A stretch of DNA of 64,000 bases, from assembly GCF_029428675.1 (NCBI RefSeq), contig NZ_JAJNEL010000001.1, forward strand, positions 4,154,001-4,218,000. Direction: 5' to 3'. Shown piece by piece: positions 28,508 through 37,901 of the stretch. Source of the stretch: Streptomyces sp. JH14 (lineage in GTDB: Bacteria > Actinomycetota > Actinomycetes > Streptomycetales > Streptomycetaceae). A program made the position numbers and the translations under genes. The notes under the pieces are model-generated. The model made no database searches. It was not told the origin of the DNA and was given only the letters and a program-made list of their open reading frames with translations. Numbering within the stretch: the first letter of the stretch is position 1; each line of letters opens with the position of its first letter.

Positions 28508-30304
28508 ATGCAGCCGCTGGAAGCCGGCGAACCGCTCACCATCGGTCCCTACCGGCTGCTCGGCAGACTCGGCGCGGGCGGCATGGGCCGGGTCTATCTG
28601 GGGCGAAGCGCGGGGGGACGCACCGTCGCGGTCAAGGTCGTCCATCCCCACTTCGCGCTCGACGAACAGTTCCGGGCCCGGTTCCGCCTCGAGGTGGAGG
28701 CGGCGCGGCGGATCGGGGCGCAGTGGACGGCGCCCGTGCTGGACGCCGATCCGGACGCCCCCGTGCCGTGGGTGGCCACCGGCTATGTCGCCGGGCCCCC
28801 GCTGTCGGGAGCGGTCACCGAGCACGGACCCCTGCCCGAGCAGTCGGTACGGACCCTCGGCGCCGGGCTCGCCGAGGCGCTGGCCGCCGTGCACGGACAG
28901 GGACTGATCCACCGCGATGTGAAGCCGTCCAATGTCCTGCTCGCCCTCGACGGTCCCCGGCTGATCGACTTCGGCATCGCCCGCGCCATCGACGCCACCG
29001 CCTCGCTCACCTCCACCGGTGTCTCGGTCGGCTCGCCCGGCTACATGGCGCCGGAGCAGATCAGAGGTCTGGGCGTCTCGGGCGCGGCCGACATCTTCTC
29101 GCTCGGCGCGGTGCTCGCGTACGCGGCGACGGGCGTCGCCCCCTTCCTCGGCGACTCCTCGGCGGTGCTCCTCTACAAGGTGGTGCACGAGGAACCGGAG
29201 CTGGGCGAGATCGACGGCGAGCTGCGGGAAGTGATCGCCGGATGCCTGGCGAAGGACCCGGCGCGGCGGCCCACGCCGACGGAGCTCGCCCGGCGGCTCG
29301 CGCCCGACGGGGCGGCCGCGCAGGTGGCGGCGGGCTGGCTGCCCGGCACCCTGGTGCGTGAGCTCAGCCGGGCCGCCGTGGCGCTGCTGGACCTGGAGCC
29401 GCAGGACGCGCCGGTGCAGTCGGGGCCGGTGCCGTTCAGCAATGCGTTCCTCGATGCCCGGCATGCCGATGGGGCGCGTGGCGGCAACGGGGCGCAGGCT
29501 GCGAGCGGAGCGGGCGGCGACGTGCTCGGGGTGTTCGGGCCACCGGTCGAACCGGTCCTCCCGCCGCGGACGCACCAGGCGCACCCGGGGGCGGCCGGGG
29601 TCCGGGGGGACCACTCGGCCGGGCTGCCCGGTCCTCGTGACGCCGGACTCCACGCCTCCGGAACCCGCACCCCCGACCCCCGCTTCTCCGTCACCGTCAG
29701 TGCCGACGCCGCCCCCGATCGGACCCGCGGCCGCCGGCTCAGCTGCACCGTCGCCCTCGCCGTGGCCGGTGCGCTCGCCGCCGTGACCGTGGGCAGCGCC
29801 TTCCTCTTCGATCTGTTGCCGGGCGGCGGCAGCGACGGCGAGCACGGCGGGGTGGCCGAGCCCCCGTCCGCCACCGCGCCGCCGTCGACCCCGTCGGACG
29901 CGGGCACCGACGGCGCGGAACCGGTCACCGCACTGCCCAGGACGTTCGTCGGCACCTGGAAGGGGCCGCTGACCGAGAAGACCACCGGACAGCCGCACGG
30001 CACGCTCACCGCGGTGTTCACCGAGGGGAAGAAGGGCACGGACGTCGTCCGTATGAGCACGACGGTCTCCACCCTCGGAGTGACCGTCAGCTGCCACAGC
30101 ATCGCCCGGCTCTCCTCGGGCACCGCCAGGGAACTGACGCTGCGGGAGCGCACCGACCCGGACCGCCCCGGCACCGCCGGGCTGTGCACGACCACCACGA
30201 CCGACGTCGTCTTCACCCTCGCCGCCGACGGCACACTCCGCTTCAGGTCCGAGGAGCGGGGCGCGGGTCTTCCGTACGGCACGCTCAGCAGGTCCGGCCG
30301 CTGA
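28508..30304 (+). CDS. Transmembrane eukaryotic-type Ser/Thr kinase
   Basis: The protein has 598 residues with start MQPLEAGEPLTIGPYRLL and GGGGGAG upstream. The kinase domain (~12-275) has Gly loop GRLGAGGMG, VAVKVV lysine, HRDVKPSN, DFG and a GYMAPEQ activation end. A Pro/Gly-rich juxtamembrane linker follows, then one transmembrane helix near residues 415-440 (VALAVAGALAAVTVGSAFLF), then an extracellular Thr/Ser-rich spacer and a beta-rich sensor of about 120 residues (FVGTWKGPLTEKTTGQPHG...). It lies between mqnA and mqnC; no functional link to menaquinone is known. Confidence 0.92.
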   Translation: MQPLEAGEPLTIGPYRLLGRLGAGGMGRVYLGRSAGGRTVAVKVVHPHFALDEQFRARFRLEVEAARRIGAQWTAPVLDADPDAPVPWVATGYVAGPPLSGAVTEHGPLPEQSVRTLGAGLAEALAAVHGQGLIHRDVKPSNVLLALDGPRLIDFGIARAIDATASLTSTGVSVGSPGYMAPEQIRGLGVSGAADIFSLGAVLAYAATGVAPFLGDSSAVLLYKVVHEEPELGEIDGELREVIAGCLAKDPARRPTPTELARRLAPDGAAAQVAAGWLPGTLVRELSRAAVALLDLEPQDAPVQSGPVPFSNAFLDARHADGARGGNGAQAASGAGGDVLGVFGPPVEPVLPPRTHQAHPGAAGVRGDHSAGLPGPRDAGLHASGTRTPDPRFSVTVSADAAPDRTRGRRLSCTVALAVAGALAAVTVGSAFLFDLLPGGGSDGEHGGVAEPPSATAPPSTPSDAGTDGAEPVTALPRTFVGTWKGPLTEKTTGQPHGTLTAVFTEGKKGTDVVRMSTTVSTLGVTVSCHSIARLSSGTARELTLRERTDPDRPGTAGLCTTTTTDVVFTLAADGTLRFRSEERGAGLPYGTLSRSGR

Positions 30305-30376
30305 GCCCGGCAAGGGCTGGCGTAGGCTGGATCGGTCCGTTGATCCGTTGAAAAACCGCCGAAAGGTGACAGCCCG

Positions 30377-31576
30377 GTGACCGAGAAGGCCGACCTCCAG
30401 CCCATCCTCGACCGAGCCGCCGAGGGCGGGCGGATCACTCCGGAGGAGGCCCTCGACCTCTACCGGTCGGCGCCCCTGCACGCGCTGGGCGCGGCGGCCG
30501 ACGCCGTGCGCCGCCGCCGTTACGCCGGTACGGAGCACATCGCGACGTACATCATCGAGCGCAACATCAATTACACCAACGTGTGCGTCACGGCCTGCAA
30601 GTTCTGTGCGTTCTACGCCGCGCCGAAGGACACCGCCAAGGGCTGGTCCCGCGACCTCGACGACATCCTGCGCCGCTGCGCGGAGACCGTCGAACTCGGC
30701 GGCACGCAGATCATGTTCCAGGGCGGACACCACCCGGACTACGGCGTCGAGTACTACGAGGAGCACTTCTCCGCGATCAAGAAGGCGTTCCCGCAGCTGG
30801 TGATCCACTCGCTGGGCGCGTCCGAGGTCGAGCACATGGCCCGGATCTCCAAGGTCTCCGTCGAGGAGGCGATCCAGCGGATCCACGCCGCCGGTCTCGA
30901 CTCCTTCGCGGGCGCCGGCGCCGAACTGCTGCCCGCCCGGCCGCGGAAGGCGATCGCCCCGCTCAAGGAGTCCGGCGAGCGCTGGCTGGAGATCATGGAG
31001 ACCGCACACCACCTGGGTGTCGAGTCCACCTCCACCATGCTGATGGGCACCGGCGAGACCAACGCCGAGCGCATCGAGCACCTGCGGATGATCCGCGACG
31101 TGCAGGACCGGACCGGTGGCTTCCGCGCGTTCATCCCGTACACGTACCAGCCGGAGAACAACCACCTGAAGGGGCGGACGCAGGCCACGCTCTTCGAGTA
31201 CCTGCGGATGATCGCCATCGCCCGGCTGTTCCTCGACAACGTCGCGCACATCCAGGGCTCCTGGCTGACCACCGGCAAGGAGGTCGGCCAGCTGTCGCTG
31301 CACTACGGCGCGGACGACCTCGGCTCGATCATGCTGGAGGAGAACGTCGTCTCCTCGGCCGGCGCCAAGCACCGCTCCAACCGGCTGGAGATCATCGACC
31401 TGATCCGCAAGGCGGGGCGCGTCCCCGCGCAGCGCGCCACGACGTACGAGCACCTCGTCGTCCACGACGACCCGGCGAACGACCCGGTCGACGAGCGCGT
31501 CGTCTCGCACATCTCGTCCACCGCGATCGAGGGCGGCACCGCGCACCCGGAGCTGAAGCTCCTGAACGCCAACTGA
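30377..31576 (+). CDS. mqnC: Cyclic dehypoxanthinyl futalosine synthase MqnC
   Basis: The protein has 399 residues with a GTG start and AAAGGTGA upstream. The radical-SAM cluster motif CVTACKFC (CxxxCxxC, near residues 73-80) is followed by FYAAPKD, MFQGGHHPDYG, GAGAELLP and TSTMLMGTGET, all typical of MqnC. It uses S-adenosylmethionine to cyclise dehypoxanthine futalosine. It probably heads a two-gene unit with the next reading frame (7-nt gap). Confidence 0.95.
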   Translation: MTEKADLQPILDRAAEGGRITPEEALDLYRSAPLHALGAAADAVRRRRYAGTEHIATYIIERNINYTNVCVTACKFCAFYAAPKDTAKGWSRDLDDILRRCAETVELGGTQIMFQGGHHPDYGVEYYEEHFSAIKKAFPQLVIHSLGASEVEHMARISKVSVEEAIQRIHAAGLDSFAGAGAELLPARPRKAIAPLKESGERWLEIMETAHHLGVESTSTMLMGTGETNAERIEHLRMIRDVQDRTGGFRAFIPYTYQPENNHLKGRTQATLFEYLRMIAIARLFLDNVAHIQGSWLTTGKEVGQLSLHYGADDLGSIMLEENVVSSAGAKHRSNRLEIIDLIRKAGRVPAQRATTYEHLVVHDDPANDPVDERVVSHISSTAIEGGTAHPELKLLNAN

Positions 31577-31583
31577 GGCACCT

Positions 31584-32237
31584 TTGCTGACCGTTCATGC
31601 CGCGCCGCTGGTCCTTCCGGTCGGCGCGGCTGCCGTTGCGCAGGGCGCGGTGGCCGTGGAGGGCGACCGGATCGTCGCCCTGGGGCCGTACGACGACGTC
31701 ATGGCCGCCCACCCGGCGGCCCGCGTCCGCCGGTGGCCCGGCGTCATCGCCCCCGGTCTGCGGCAGTGGCACGCCGTCTGGCTGCTCACCCGCTGCTACC
31801 ACCCCGACCCGCGCGAGGCGGACGAGCTCGGGGACCGGCCGTTGTGGGGCGAGGAGTTCGAGCGGCTGGCCGCCGGGATGGACGCGACGCGGCGGGCGGG
31901 CAGCGTACGGCGCGGGCTGCAGCAGATGCTGCGGTACGGGACGACGCACCTCGCGGGCCGGTTCCACGACCCGGCCGTCCGCACCGCCGTGGCCCGTTCG
32001 GGGCTGACGGAGGTCTCGCCCGTCGGCGCTCCCGGCATCCTCGTCGGCGAGCCCGGCCTGGACCCGTTCACGGAGGGGCACGACCTGCCCGGCTCCGCGC
32101 ACGGCCCGCTCATCGTCGGCGCCCGCGCCGACCTCGCGGTGTTCGACGTTCCGGACGAGGCGGCGCTGTGCGCGGCGGGGGCCGCGACATGCGTGGCCAC
32201 GGTGCTGGGAGGACGGCTGGTGTACCGGCGGCGCTGA
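31584..32237 (+). CDS. Imidazolonepropionase-like protein lacking the catalytic barrel
   Basis: The protein has 217 residues with a TTG start six bases after GAGG. The N-terminal beta-sandwich (VAVEGDRIVALGPYDDVMAAHP ... PGVIAPGL) and the C-terminal part (GPLIVGARADLAVFDVP ... TVLGGRLVYRRR) match the composite domain of amidohydrolases. The HxH metal motif that should follow PGVIAPG is replaced by RQWHAVWLL, and the long TIM barrel is reduced to about 100 residues. It is therefore probably not a hydrolase. Its coupling to mqnC suggests a part in the futalosine pathway, possibly structural (inference). Confidence 0.75.
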   Translation: MLTVHAAPLVLPVGAAAVAQGAVAVEGDRIVALGPYDDVMAAHPAARVRRWPGVIAPGLRQWHAVWLLTRCYHPDPREADELGDRPLWGEEFERLAAGMDATRRAGSVRRGLQQMLRYGTTHLAGRFHDPAVRTAVARSGLTEVSPVGAPGILVGEPGLDPFTEGHDLPGSAHGPLIVGARADLAVFDVPDEAALCAAGAATCVATVLGGRLVYRRR

Positions 32238-32377
32238 GCGGGGCGGCATTCCGGCGGGGGGTGACCGGGGCGAATCGCAACGTCGTGCCCCTGGCCACAC
32301 GGGCCCAGGATGCGGGAGGATCCCGCAGCGCCATGCTGCCCCCCCGCCCACGTGCTCCACCTGACAGGAGGATGTTC

Positions 32378-33412
32378 ATGGCCTGCCGTATGTCCCGCGT
32401 TCTGCTCGCCGCGGCCACCACCACCGTGGCGCTCGCCACCCTCGCCGCCCCCGTCACGGCATCGGCCGCCGCTTCCCCGCAGGGGCGGGTCTTCATGGTC
32501 AACCCCGTGCAGTCCTCGGGGGACCAGAACCTGACCGACGCCAAGGACTCGGCCGCCGCCGTGCCCGCCGGCGCCTACGCCCTGGCCGCCCTGCGCAATC
32601 TGGACGGCAGCGGCGAACTCTCCGGAAAGTGGGCGTACATCAGGTCCGACACCGGATCCTCCGCGAAGGTCGCCGACGCGGGCACGTACACCCGCAAGGA
32701 CGACCAGTTCGAGCAGGTGATGGCCTACTTCTGGGTCAACGAGGCACAGGAGTACCTGCAGAGCCTCGGCTTCGGCAGCGAGCTGCCCGGCGCCAACGAC
32801 CGCGCTCAGCCCGTCCGCATCAACCAGTGGGGCGCCGACAATTCCTTCTTCACCGACAAGAAGGCCGAGATCCGCTTCGGCAAGGGCGGGGTCGACGATG
32901 CCGAGGACGCGGAGGTGATCGTCCACGAGTACGGGCACGCCGTGCACAACGCCCAAGTTCCCGGCTTCGGTACGTCGGAGGAGGCCGGGTCCATCGGAGA
33001 GGCTTGGGGCGACTACCTGGCTGTGTCCGTCGGCGCGTACGCGGACTCCGAGTACGGCTGGCCGCGCAAGACCGACCTGGGCTGCGTCGCGGACTGGGAT
33101 TCCGTCGCGTACACCTCCTCCGTGCCGCACTGCCTGCGCCGCGTCGACGGCGACAAGACGTACGCGGACAAGGTGGGCGAGGTGCACGCGGACGGTGAGA
33201 TCTGGTCGAGGGCCCTGTTCGACATCCGCGGCGCGCTCGGCGCGCGCGAGGCCGACCGGATCATCGTCAACGCCCAGTTCGGCTTCGCCCCGGACACCAG
33301 CTTCGAGGACGCGGCCCTGACGACGATCGCGACCGCGCAGCGGATGTACGGCAAGAGCGCGGAGGATGCCGTGCGGAAGGCGTTCCGGGGCCGGGGCATC
33401 CCGGGGGTGTGA
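32378..33412 (+). CDS. Secreted M36 (fungalysin)-like metallopeptidase
   Basis: The protein has 344 residues. GGAGG six bases before the ATG at 32378 decides against the ATG at 32372. A signal peptide (MACRMSRVLLAAATTTVALATLAAPVTASA) is followed by a catalytic domain with the zinc motif HEYGH near residue 183 and the downstream glutamate in EEAGSIGEAWGDYLAVS. This gluzincin arrangement is typical of M36/M4-like proteases. There is no separate propeptide domain, so it is shorter than classic fungalysins. It is probably extracellular. Confidence 0.85.
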   Translation: MACRMSRVLLAAATTTVALATLAAPVTASAAASPQGRVFMVNPVQSSGDQNLTDAKDSAAAVPAGAYALAALRNLDGSGELSGKWAYIRSDTGSSAKVADAGTYTRKDDQFEQVMAYFWVNEAQEYLQSLGFGSELPGANDRAQPVRINQWGADNSFFTDKKAEIRFGKGGVDDAEDAEVIVHEYGHAVHNAQVPGFGTSEEAGSIGEAWGDYLAVSVGAYADSEYGWPRKTDLGCVADWDSVAYTSSVPHCLRRVDGDKTYADKVGEVHADGEIWSRALFDIRGALGAREADRIIVNAQFGFAPDTSFEDAALTTIATAQRMYGKSAEDAVRKAFRGRGIPGV

Positions 33413-33628
33413 GCCCGCGCCGGGGCCGGGCGGCGACGGCCTGCCGCCGGCCCCGGCGAATGTCCACGCGTCCCCTCCGTTCGTCCACGGCCTCCGCACC
33501 GGCCGCAGCGACACGCTCGGGGCACCACCACGGCGCCCGCCACGCGTATGCGGGTCCGCCGATGGCGGGCACGCCGCGACGCCCGGCGGCCCTGCGGAGT
33601 GCGGCCACATGCCTGGCGTCCGCGTCTC

Positions 33629-34534
33629 TTAGCCGCCACGGACGGACTCCTGCTTCGGTTCCATCGGGAACGTCTCCGCGTAACGGACCAGGGCGAGGAA
33701 GCGGGAGTCCCCGGCGACGCCGAGGAGTTGGTCCGCGGTGACCGGCGCCGAGACCATCGCCGAGTCGTCGCCGTCGGCCGAGAGGAGGACGGTGCTGTCC
33801 CCGTACACGAAACGGAGGCTGACGCCGACGATGGTCCTGCCGTCCTTCTGGTTCCCGGCCGCGGAGACGACACGGGCCACGCGGCCGTCCGGCAGCTTCG
33901 CCTCCTTGCACTGGAACATCTTCTTCGGGTTGTCCCTGCAAGGCGCCTCACCCGGGGCGTCCGCGGAGCCGCCGGTCGGGCGCACCGAGAAGACGACGGG
34001 GAAGACCCGCCCGTTCGACCCGCCCTGGTACCGGCTGACGGCCAGGTCGACCGGGCGGACGGTTCCGAACCCGGCCGGCAGCAACGTGTCGAGCAGCGCC
34101 GCGGCCTGCTGCTGGAACTGCTCCTGCCGCCTGCGCTCGGCGGCAGGCAGTCCCGCCATCGACGATTCGCCGGGGGTGGGCTCGACGTGCACGGGGGTGC
34201 GCGACGGTCCGGTGGGGACCGGCGTCGGCATGGCGGTGCCGTCCGGCGCCCCGGGAGCGGCCCCGACCTGTCCCGCGACGCTGCCCGTGCCCCAGGAGGG
34301 CAGCGTCGCGCCGAACGTTCCGAGCGCCAGCACTGCGGCCACCCCGGTGCCGACCGCCACCCGGGCCCGCGCACGGCGCCGGCGCCCCTGGACGAGGGCG
34401 ACGGGAACCAGGTCCGGAAGCGGCGGCGCCCCTTCGGCCGCCTCGGCCATGGCCGACCGGATCAGCAGCAACTCGTTCTCCCGTGCGTTCTCCTGCGCGC
34501 TGTCGTACGGCGCACGACCTGAAGACATGTCCAC
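33629..34534 (-). CDS. Single-pass membrane protein, likely anti-sigma factor of the adjacent SigE-family sigma
   Basis: The protein has 301 residues from a GTG (GGAG eight bases upstream), two codons before the ATG at 34528, which is too far from the site. The cytoplasmic N-terminal ~70 residues (SAQENARENELLLIRSAMAEAAEG) precede an Arg-rich stretch, a transmembrane helix (~83-102, VAVGTGVAAVLALGTFGATL), a Pro-rich spacer and an extracytoplasmic domain with two cysteines. There is no ZAS zinc motif. It follows the sigma gene by 11 nt, the usual layout of SigE-family sigma/anti-sigma pairs in Streptomyces. The anti-sigma role is inferred from context. Confidence 0.75.
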   Translation of the reverse strand: MDMSSGRAPYDSAQENARENELLLIRSAMAEAAEGAPPLPDLVPVALVQGRRRRARARVAVGTGVAAVLALGTFGATLPSWGTGSVAGQVGAAPGAPDGTAMPTPVPTGPSRTPVHVEPTPGESSMAGLPAAERRRQEQFQQQAAALLDTLLPAGFGTVRPVDLAVSRYQGGSNGRVFPVVFSVRPTGGSADAPGEAPCRDNPKKMFQCKEAKLPDGRVARVVSAAGNQKDGRTIVGVSLRFVYGDSTVLLSADGDDSAMVSAPVTADQLLGVAGDSRFLALVRYAETFPMEPKQESVRGG

Positions 34535-34545
34535 GACGGTTCTCC

Positions 34546-35055
34546 TCAGCTGCGAGTGGTGTAGAGATGCGCGTCGCCCAGCCGCGTGCGCAGCGTGACG
34601 AGCGAGCGCGAGCACTGGCTCTTGACGGTGGACTCGCTGCAGCGCAGCAGCTCGGCGACCGTGTGCACCCCCAGGTCCTCCCAGTAGCGCAGGACGACCA
34701 TCGCCCGGGCGCGGGGCGGCAGTTCGGCGAGCGCGGTCAGCAGGGTGACCGTCAGCTCGGGACCCACCGCGGGCGGCGGGGCGTCGACATGGCTGTGGGC
34801 GAGGAAGTCGCGGAGCCGGCGGCGGCGCTCGGCGAGATAGGTCCGGGTCAGGACGGTGCGCGCATAGGCGGTGGGATGGTCGGCCGTGCTCGCCCGGTGC
34901 CAGTGCTGGAAGAGCTTGGCCAGCGTCGTCTGGGTCAGATCGCGGGCGCTCTCCGCCTCACCGCACAGCAGATATGCGGTCCGGTACAGACGCCGTTGGT
35001 TCGACCGGGCGAATTCCTCGAAGCCGGTGGCGTCCCGGGTACGGTCTGCGGTCAT
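34546..35055 (-). CDS. SigE-family ECF RNA polymerase sigma factor
   Basis: The protein has 169 residues. Region 2 is FEEFARSNQRRLYRTAYLLCGEAESARDLTQTTLAKLFQHW. Region 4 is ELPPRARAMVVLRYWEDLGVHTVAELLRCSESTVKSQCSRSL, with the helix-turn-helix at its end. This is the actinobacterial 'SigE family' (not S. coelicolor SigE itself). It is co-transcribed with the membrane protein downstream. Confidence 0.92.
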   Translation of the reverse strand: MTADRTRDATGFEEFARSNQRRLYRTAYLLCGEAESARDLTQTTLAKLFQHWHRASTADHPTAYARTVLTRTYLAERRRRLRDFLAHSHVDAPPPAVGPELTVTLLTALAELPPRARAMVVLRYWEDLGVHTVAELLRCSESTVKSQCSRSLVTLRTRLGDAHLYTTRS

Positions 35056-35201
35056 CTGCCCCCCCTCTCCGGTTCTCAGTGGTTTCTCACCCGTCTACTG
35101 AGTGCTGTCGCACCCAAAAGGTTGAAGCCGACTTCGGATTGCCCGGCCGCCGACCCGCGACCGGCGCGAGGCGCCGTCGGCCGGGCTGCTTGAATGGGTG
35201 C

Positions 35202-35894
35202 GTGACCCGAGCATCCCTGGACAAGCAGCCGCACGAAGTCGCCTCGATGTTCGACGACGTGGCGGCGAACTACGACCTCACCAACGACGTGCTGTCGCTC
35301 GGCCAGGCCCGGCTGTGGCGCAAGGAGGTCGCGAAGGCGGTGGACGCCCGCCCGGCGGAGAAGGTCCTCGACCTGGCCGCGGGCACGGCGACGTCCTCGC
35401 TGCCGTTCGCCGCCACCGGTGCGTACGTCGTGCCGTGCGACTTCTCCGTCGGCATGCTCCAAGTGGGCAAGAAGCGGCACTCCTGGCTGCCGTTCACCGC
35501 GGGTGACGCGACAAAGCTGCCGTTCCGCGACGAGACGTTCGACGCGGTGACGATCTCCTTCGGGCTGCGCAACGTCCAGGACACGGACACGGCGCTGCGC
35601 GAGCTGTACCGGGTGACCAAGCCGGGTGGCCGGGTGGTGATCTGCGAGTTCTCGCAGCCGACCTGGGCGCCGTTCCGCACGGTCTACACCGAGTACCTGA
35701 TGCGGGCGCTGCCGCCGGTCGCGCGCGCGGTGTCGTCCAACCCCGACGCGTACGTCTATCTCGCCGAGTCCATCCGCGCCTGGCCCGACCAGGCCGGCCT
35801 CGCGCAGCTGCTGCAGAAGGCCGGCTGGTCGAAGGTCGCCTGGCGCAATCTCACCGGCGGTGTCGTGGCACTGCACCGGGGCGTACGCGCCTGA
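35202..35894 (+). CDS. menG: Demethylmenaquinone methyltransferase
   Basis: The protein has 230 residues. The GTG start is chosen because homology begins at TRASLDKQPHEVASMFDDVAANYDLTNDVLS. The SAM-binding motif VLDLAAGTATSSLPF and the UbiE/MenG signatures FDAVTISFGLRNVQD and RVTKPGGRVVICEFSQPT are intact. It adds the final C-methyl group to demethylmenaquinone. No strong ribosome binding site is seen. Context with mqn, nuo and prenyl synthase genes supports MenG rather than UbiE. Confidence 0.93.
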   Translation: MTRASLDKQPHEVASMFDDVAANYDLTNDVLSLGQARLWRKEVAKAVDARPAEKVLDLAAGTATSSLPFAATGAYVVPCDFSVGMLQVGKKRHSWLPFTAGDATKLPFRDETFDAVTISFGLRNVQDTDTALRELYRVTKPGGRVVICEFSQPTWAPFRTVYTEYLMRALPPVARAVSSNPDAYVYLAESIRAWPDQAGLAQLLQKAGWSKVAWRNLTGGVVALHRGVRA

Positions 35895-36036
35895 CGACGG
35901 AGGCGGCGCGGCGGGTGCTGGCCCCTGCACGGGGCGACATCGGGAGCCCTTCGGAAGGCTGATCAGCAGGCACCCATAGACTGCACGGGACATGTGCCGC
36001 GCGGCACGCGATTTCGAGTCCTCGGGAGATCCGACC

Positions 36037-37320
36037 GTGACCGAGCCCCTCTCCGAACACAGCGCGGATGTGATCGTCGTCGGGGCGGGCCCAGCCGGCT
36101 CCACGACGGCGTACTACCTCGCCAAGGCCGGACTCGACGTCCTCCTGCTGGAGAAGACCGCCTTCCCGCGTGAGAAGGTCTGCGGCGACGGCCTCACCCC
36201 GCGCGCCACCAAGCAGCTCGTCGCCATGGGCATCGACATCTCCGAAGAGGCGGGCTGGCTGCGCAACAAGGGCCTGCGCATCATCGGCGGTGGCGTCCGG
36301 CTCCAGCTCGACTGGCCGGATCTCGCCTCGTACCCGGACTACGGTCTGGTCCGCAAGCGCGACGACTTCGACGAGCAGCTGGCCCGCCAGGCGCAGAAGG
36401 CGGGCGCGCGGCTGTACGAGCGCTGCAATGTCGGCGCCCCGATCGTCGACGACCGCACCGGCCGCATCACCGGCGTGAACGCCAAGCTCGGCGAGGAGAA
36501 GACCCCGGTCACCTTCCACGCCCCGCTCGTGGTCGCCGCCGACGGCAACTCCACCCGGCTGTCGCTCGCCATGGGCCTGCACCGCCGTGAGGACCGTCCG
36601 ATGGGTGTGGCGGTCCGTACGTACTTCACCTCGCCCCGCCATGACGACGACTACCTGGAGTCCTGGCTGGAGCTGTGGGACCGGCGTGGCCCCCAGGACC
36701 GGCTGCTGCCCGGCTACGGCTGGATCTTCGGCATGGGCGACGGCACGTCCAACGTCGGCCTCGGCATCCTCAACTCGTCGTCCGCGTTCAAGGAACTGGA
36801 CTGGCGCGAGGTCCTCAAGGCGTGGTGCGCCTCGATGCCCGCCGACTGGGGCTACACCGAGGAGAACATGACGGGGCCGATCCGCGGCGCCGCGCTCCCG
36901 ATGGCCTTTAACCGCCAGCCGCACTACACCAAGGGGCTGCTGCTCGTCGGCGACGCGGGCGGCATGGTCAACCCGTTCAACGGCGAAGGCATCGCGTACG
37001 CCATGGAGTCGGGCCAGATCGCCGCGGACGTCATCGTCCAGGCCCATGCCCGCGCCACCCCCGCCCAGCGCGAACTGGCGTTGCAGAACTATCCGAAGAC
37101 CCTCAAGGAGACCTACGGCGGCTACTACACGATGGGCCGCGCCTTCGTGAAGCTGATCGGCAACCCGAAGGTCATGAAGATCGCCACGCAGCGCGGTCTG
37201 ACGCACCCGCTGCTGATGAAGTTCACGCTGAAGATGCTGGCCAACCTCACCGACCCGACGGGCGGCGACGCGATGGACCGCATCATCAACGGCCTGGCGA
37301 AGGTCGCCCCGCGGTCCTGA
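36037..37320 (+). CDS. Geranylgeranyl reductase-family flavoprotein (menaquinone side-chain reductase candidate)
   Basis: The protein has 427 residues from a GTG with GGGAG upstream; the open frame extends 15 codons further without support. The FAD motif is VIVVGAGPAGSTTAYYLAKAGLDVLLLEK, followed by the family signature PREKVCGDGLTPRA, VAADGNSTR and GDAGGMVNPFNGEGIAYAMESG. Family members saturate isoprenoid double bonds; mycobacterial MenJ reduces one unit of the menaquinone tail. Streptomyces menaquinones are partly saturated, and the gene sits between menG and nuo, so this role is likely. Confidence 0.88.
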   Translation: MTEPLSEHSADVIVVGAGPAGSTTAYYLAKAGLDVLLLEKTAFPREKVCGDGLTPRATKQLVAMGIDISEEAGWLRNKGLRIIGGGVRLQLDWPDLASYPDYGLVRKRDDFDEQLARQAQKAGARLYERCNVGAPIVDDRTGRITGVNAKLGEEKTPVTFHAPLVVAADGNSTRLSLAMGLHRREDRPMGVAVRTYFTSPRHDDDYLESWLELWDRRGPQDRLLPGYGWIFGMGDGTSNVGLGILNSSSAFKELDWREVLKAWCASMPADWGYTEENMTGPIRGAALPMAFNRQPHYTKGLLLVGDAGGMVNPFNGEGIAYAMESGQIAADVIVQAHARATPAQRELALQNYPKTLKETYGGYYTMGRAFVKLIGNPKVMKIATQRGLTHPLLMKFTLKMLANLTDPTGGDAMDRIINGLAKVAPRS

Positions 37321-37338
37321 CCGTACGGCGGCGTCCGG

Positions 37339-37851
37339 TCAGTAGTAGCCCTTCTCGCCGTCGATGATCTCCCGCACGGCATCGAGATGACCCGCGTGCC
37401 GGGCGGTCTCCTCGATCATGTGGAAGAGCATCCACCGCAGATTCGCGGAGGCGAGCTCGAAGTCGGGATGTCGGCCCACGTCCTCCAGGGCGTGGGCCGC
37501 GACGATCTCGTCGGTGACGGCGCACTGCTGCTCGTACTCCTCGAGCAGCCGCGCGAGCGGAATGCCGTCGACCCGCATGTCGGCATCCTCGGTGTCCGGG
37601 TCGAACCGCGGCCCCACGGCGGGCCGGCCGAGGAACATCACCTCGAACCAGTAGTTCTCGACCCAGCGCAGATGCGAGACGAGCCCCGCGGCCGACAGGC
37701 GGGGCGAGGCGGGAAGTACGGCCCGGTGCGCATCCCTCTCGGAGAGCCCCGCGCACTTCCAGTGGATGACGGCTCGCTGCATGTCGAACCAGCCGAGCAA
37801 CTGGGTCCGCGCGTCGGCTTCGTACGGTGGGCGTATACGCGGGCGGGTCAT
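37339..37851 (-). CDS. DinB/DUF664 family protein
   Basis: The protein has 170 residues in a four-helix-bundle fold: YEADARTQLLGWFDMQRAVIHWKCAGLSE, LVSHLRWVENYWFEVMFLG and WMLFHMIEETARHAGHLDAVRE. Conserved His residues in helices 2 and 4 could bind a divalent metal. Functions in the family include mycothiol-dependent transfer, but most members are uncharacterised. The gene converges on the reductase gene with an 18-nt gap. Confidence 0.88.
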   Translation of the reverse strand: MTRPRIRPPYEADARTQLLGWFDMQRAVIHWKCAGLSERDAHRAVLPASPRLSAAGLVSHLRWVENYWFEVMFLGRPAVGPRFDPDTEDADMRVDGIPLARLLEEYEQQCAVTDEIVAAHALEDVGRHPDFELASANLRWMLFHMIEETARHAGHLDAVREIIDGEKGYY

Positions 37852-37901
37852 GGCAGCCGAAGGTATCGCACCGGCCGCGACGGGTGCGGTGCGAACGCCG
37901 G

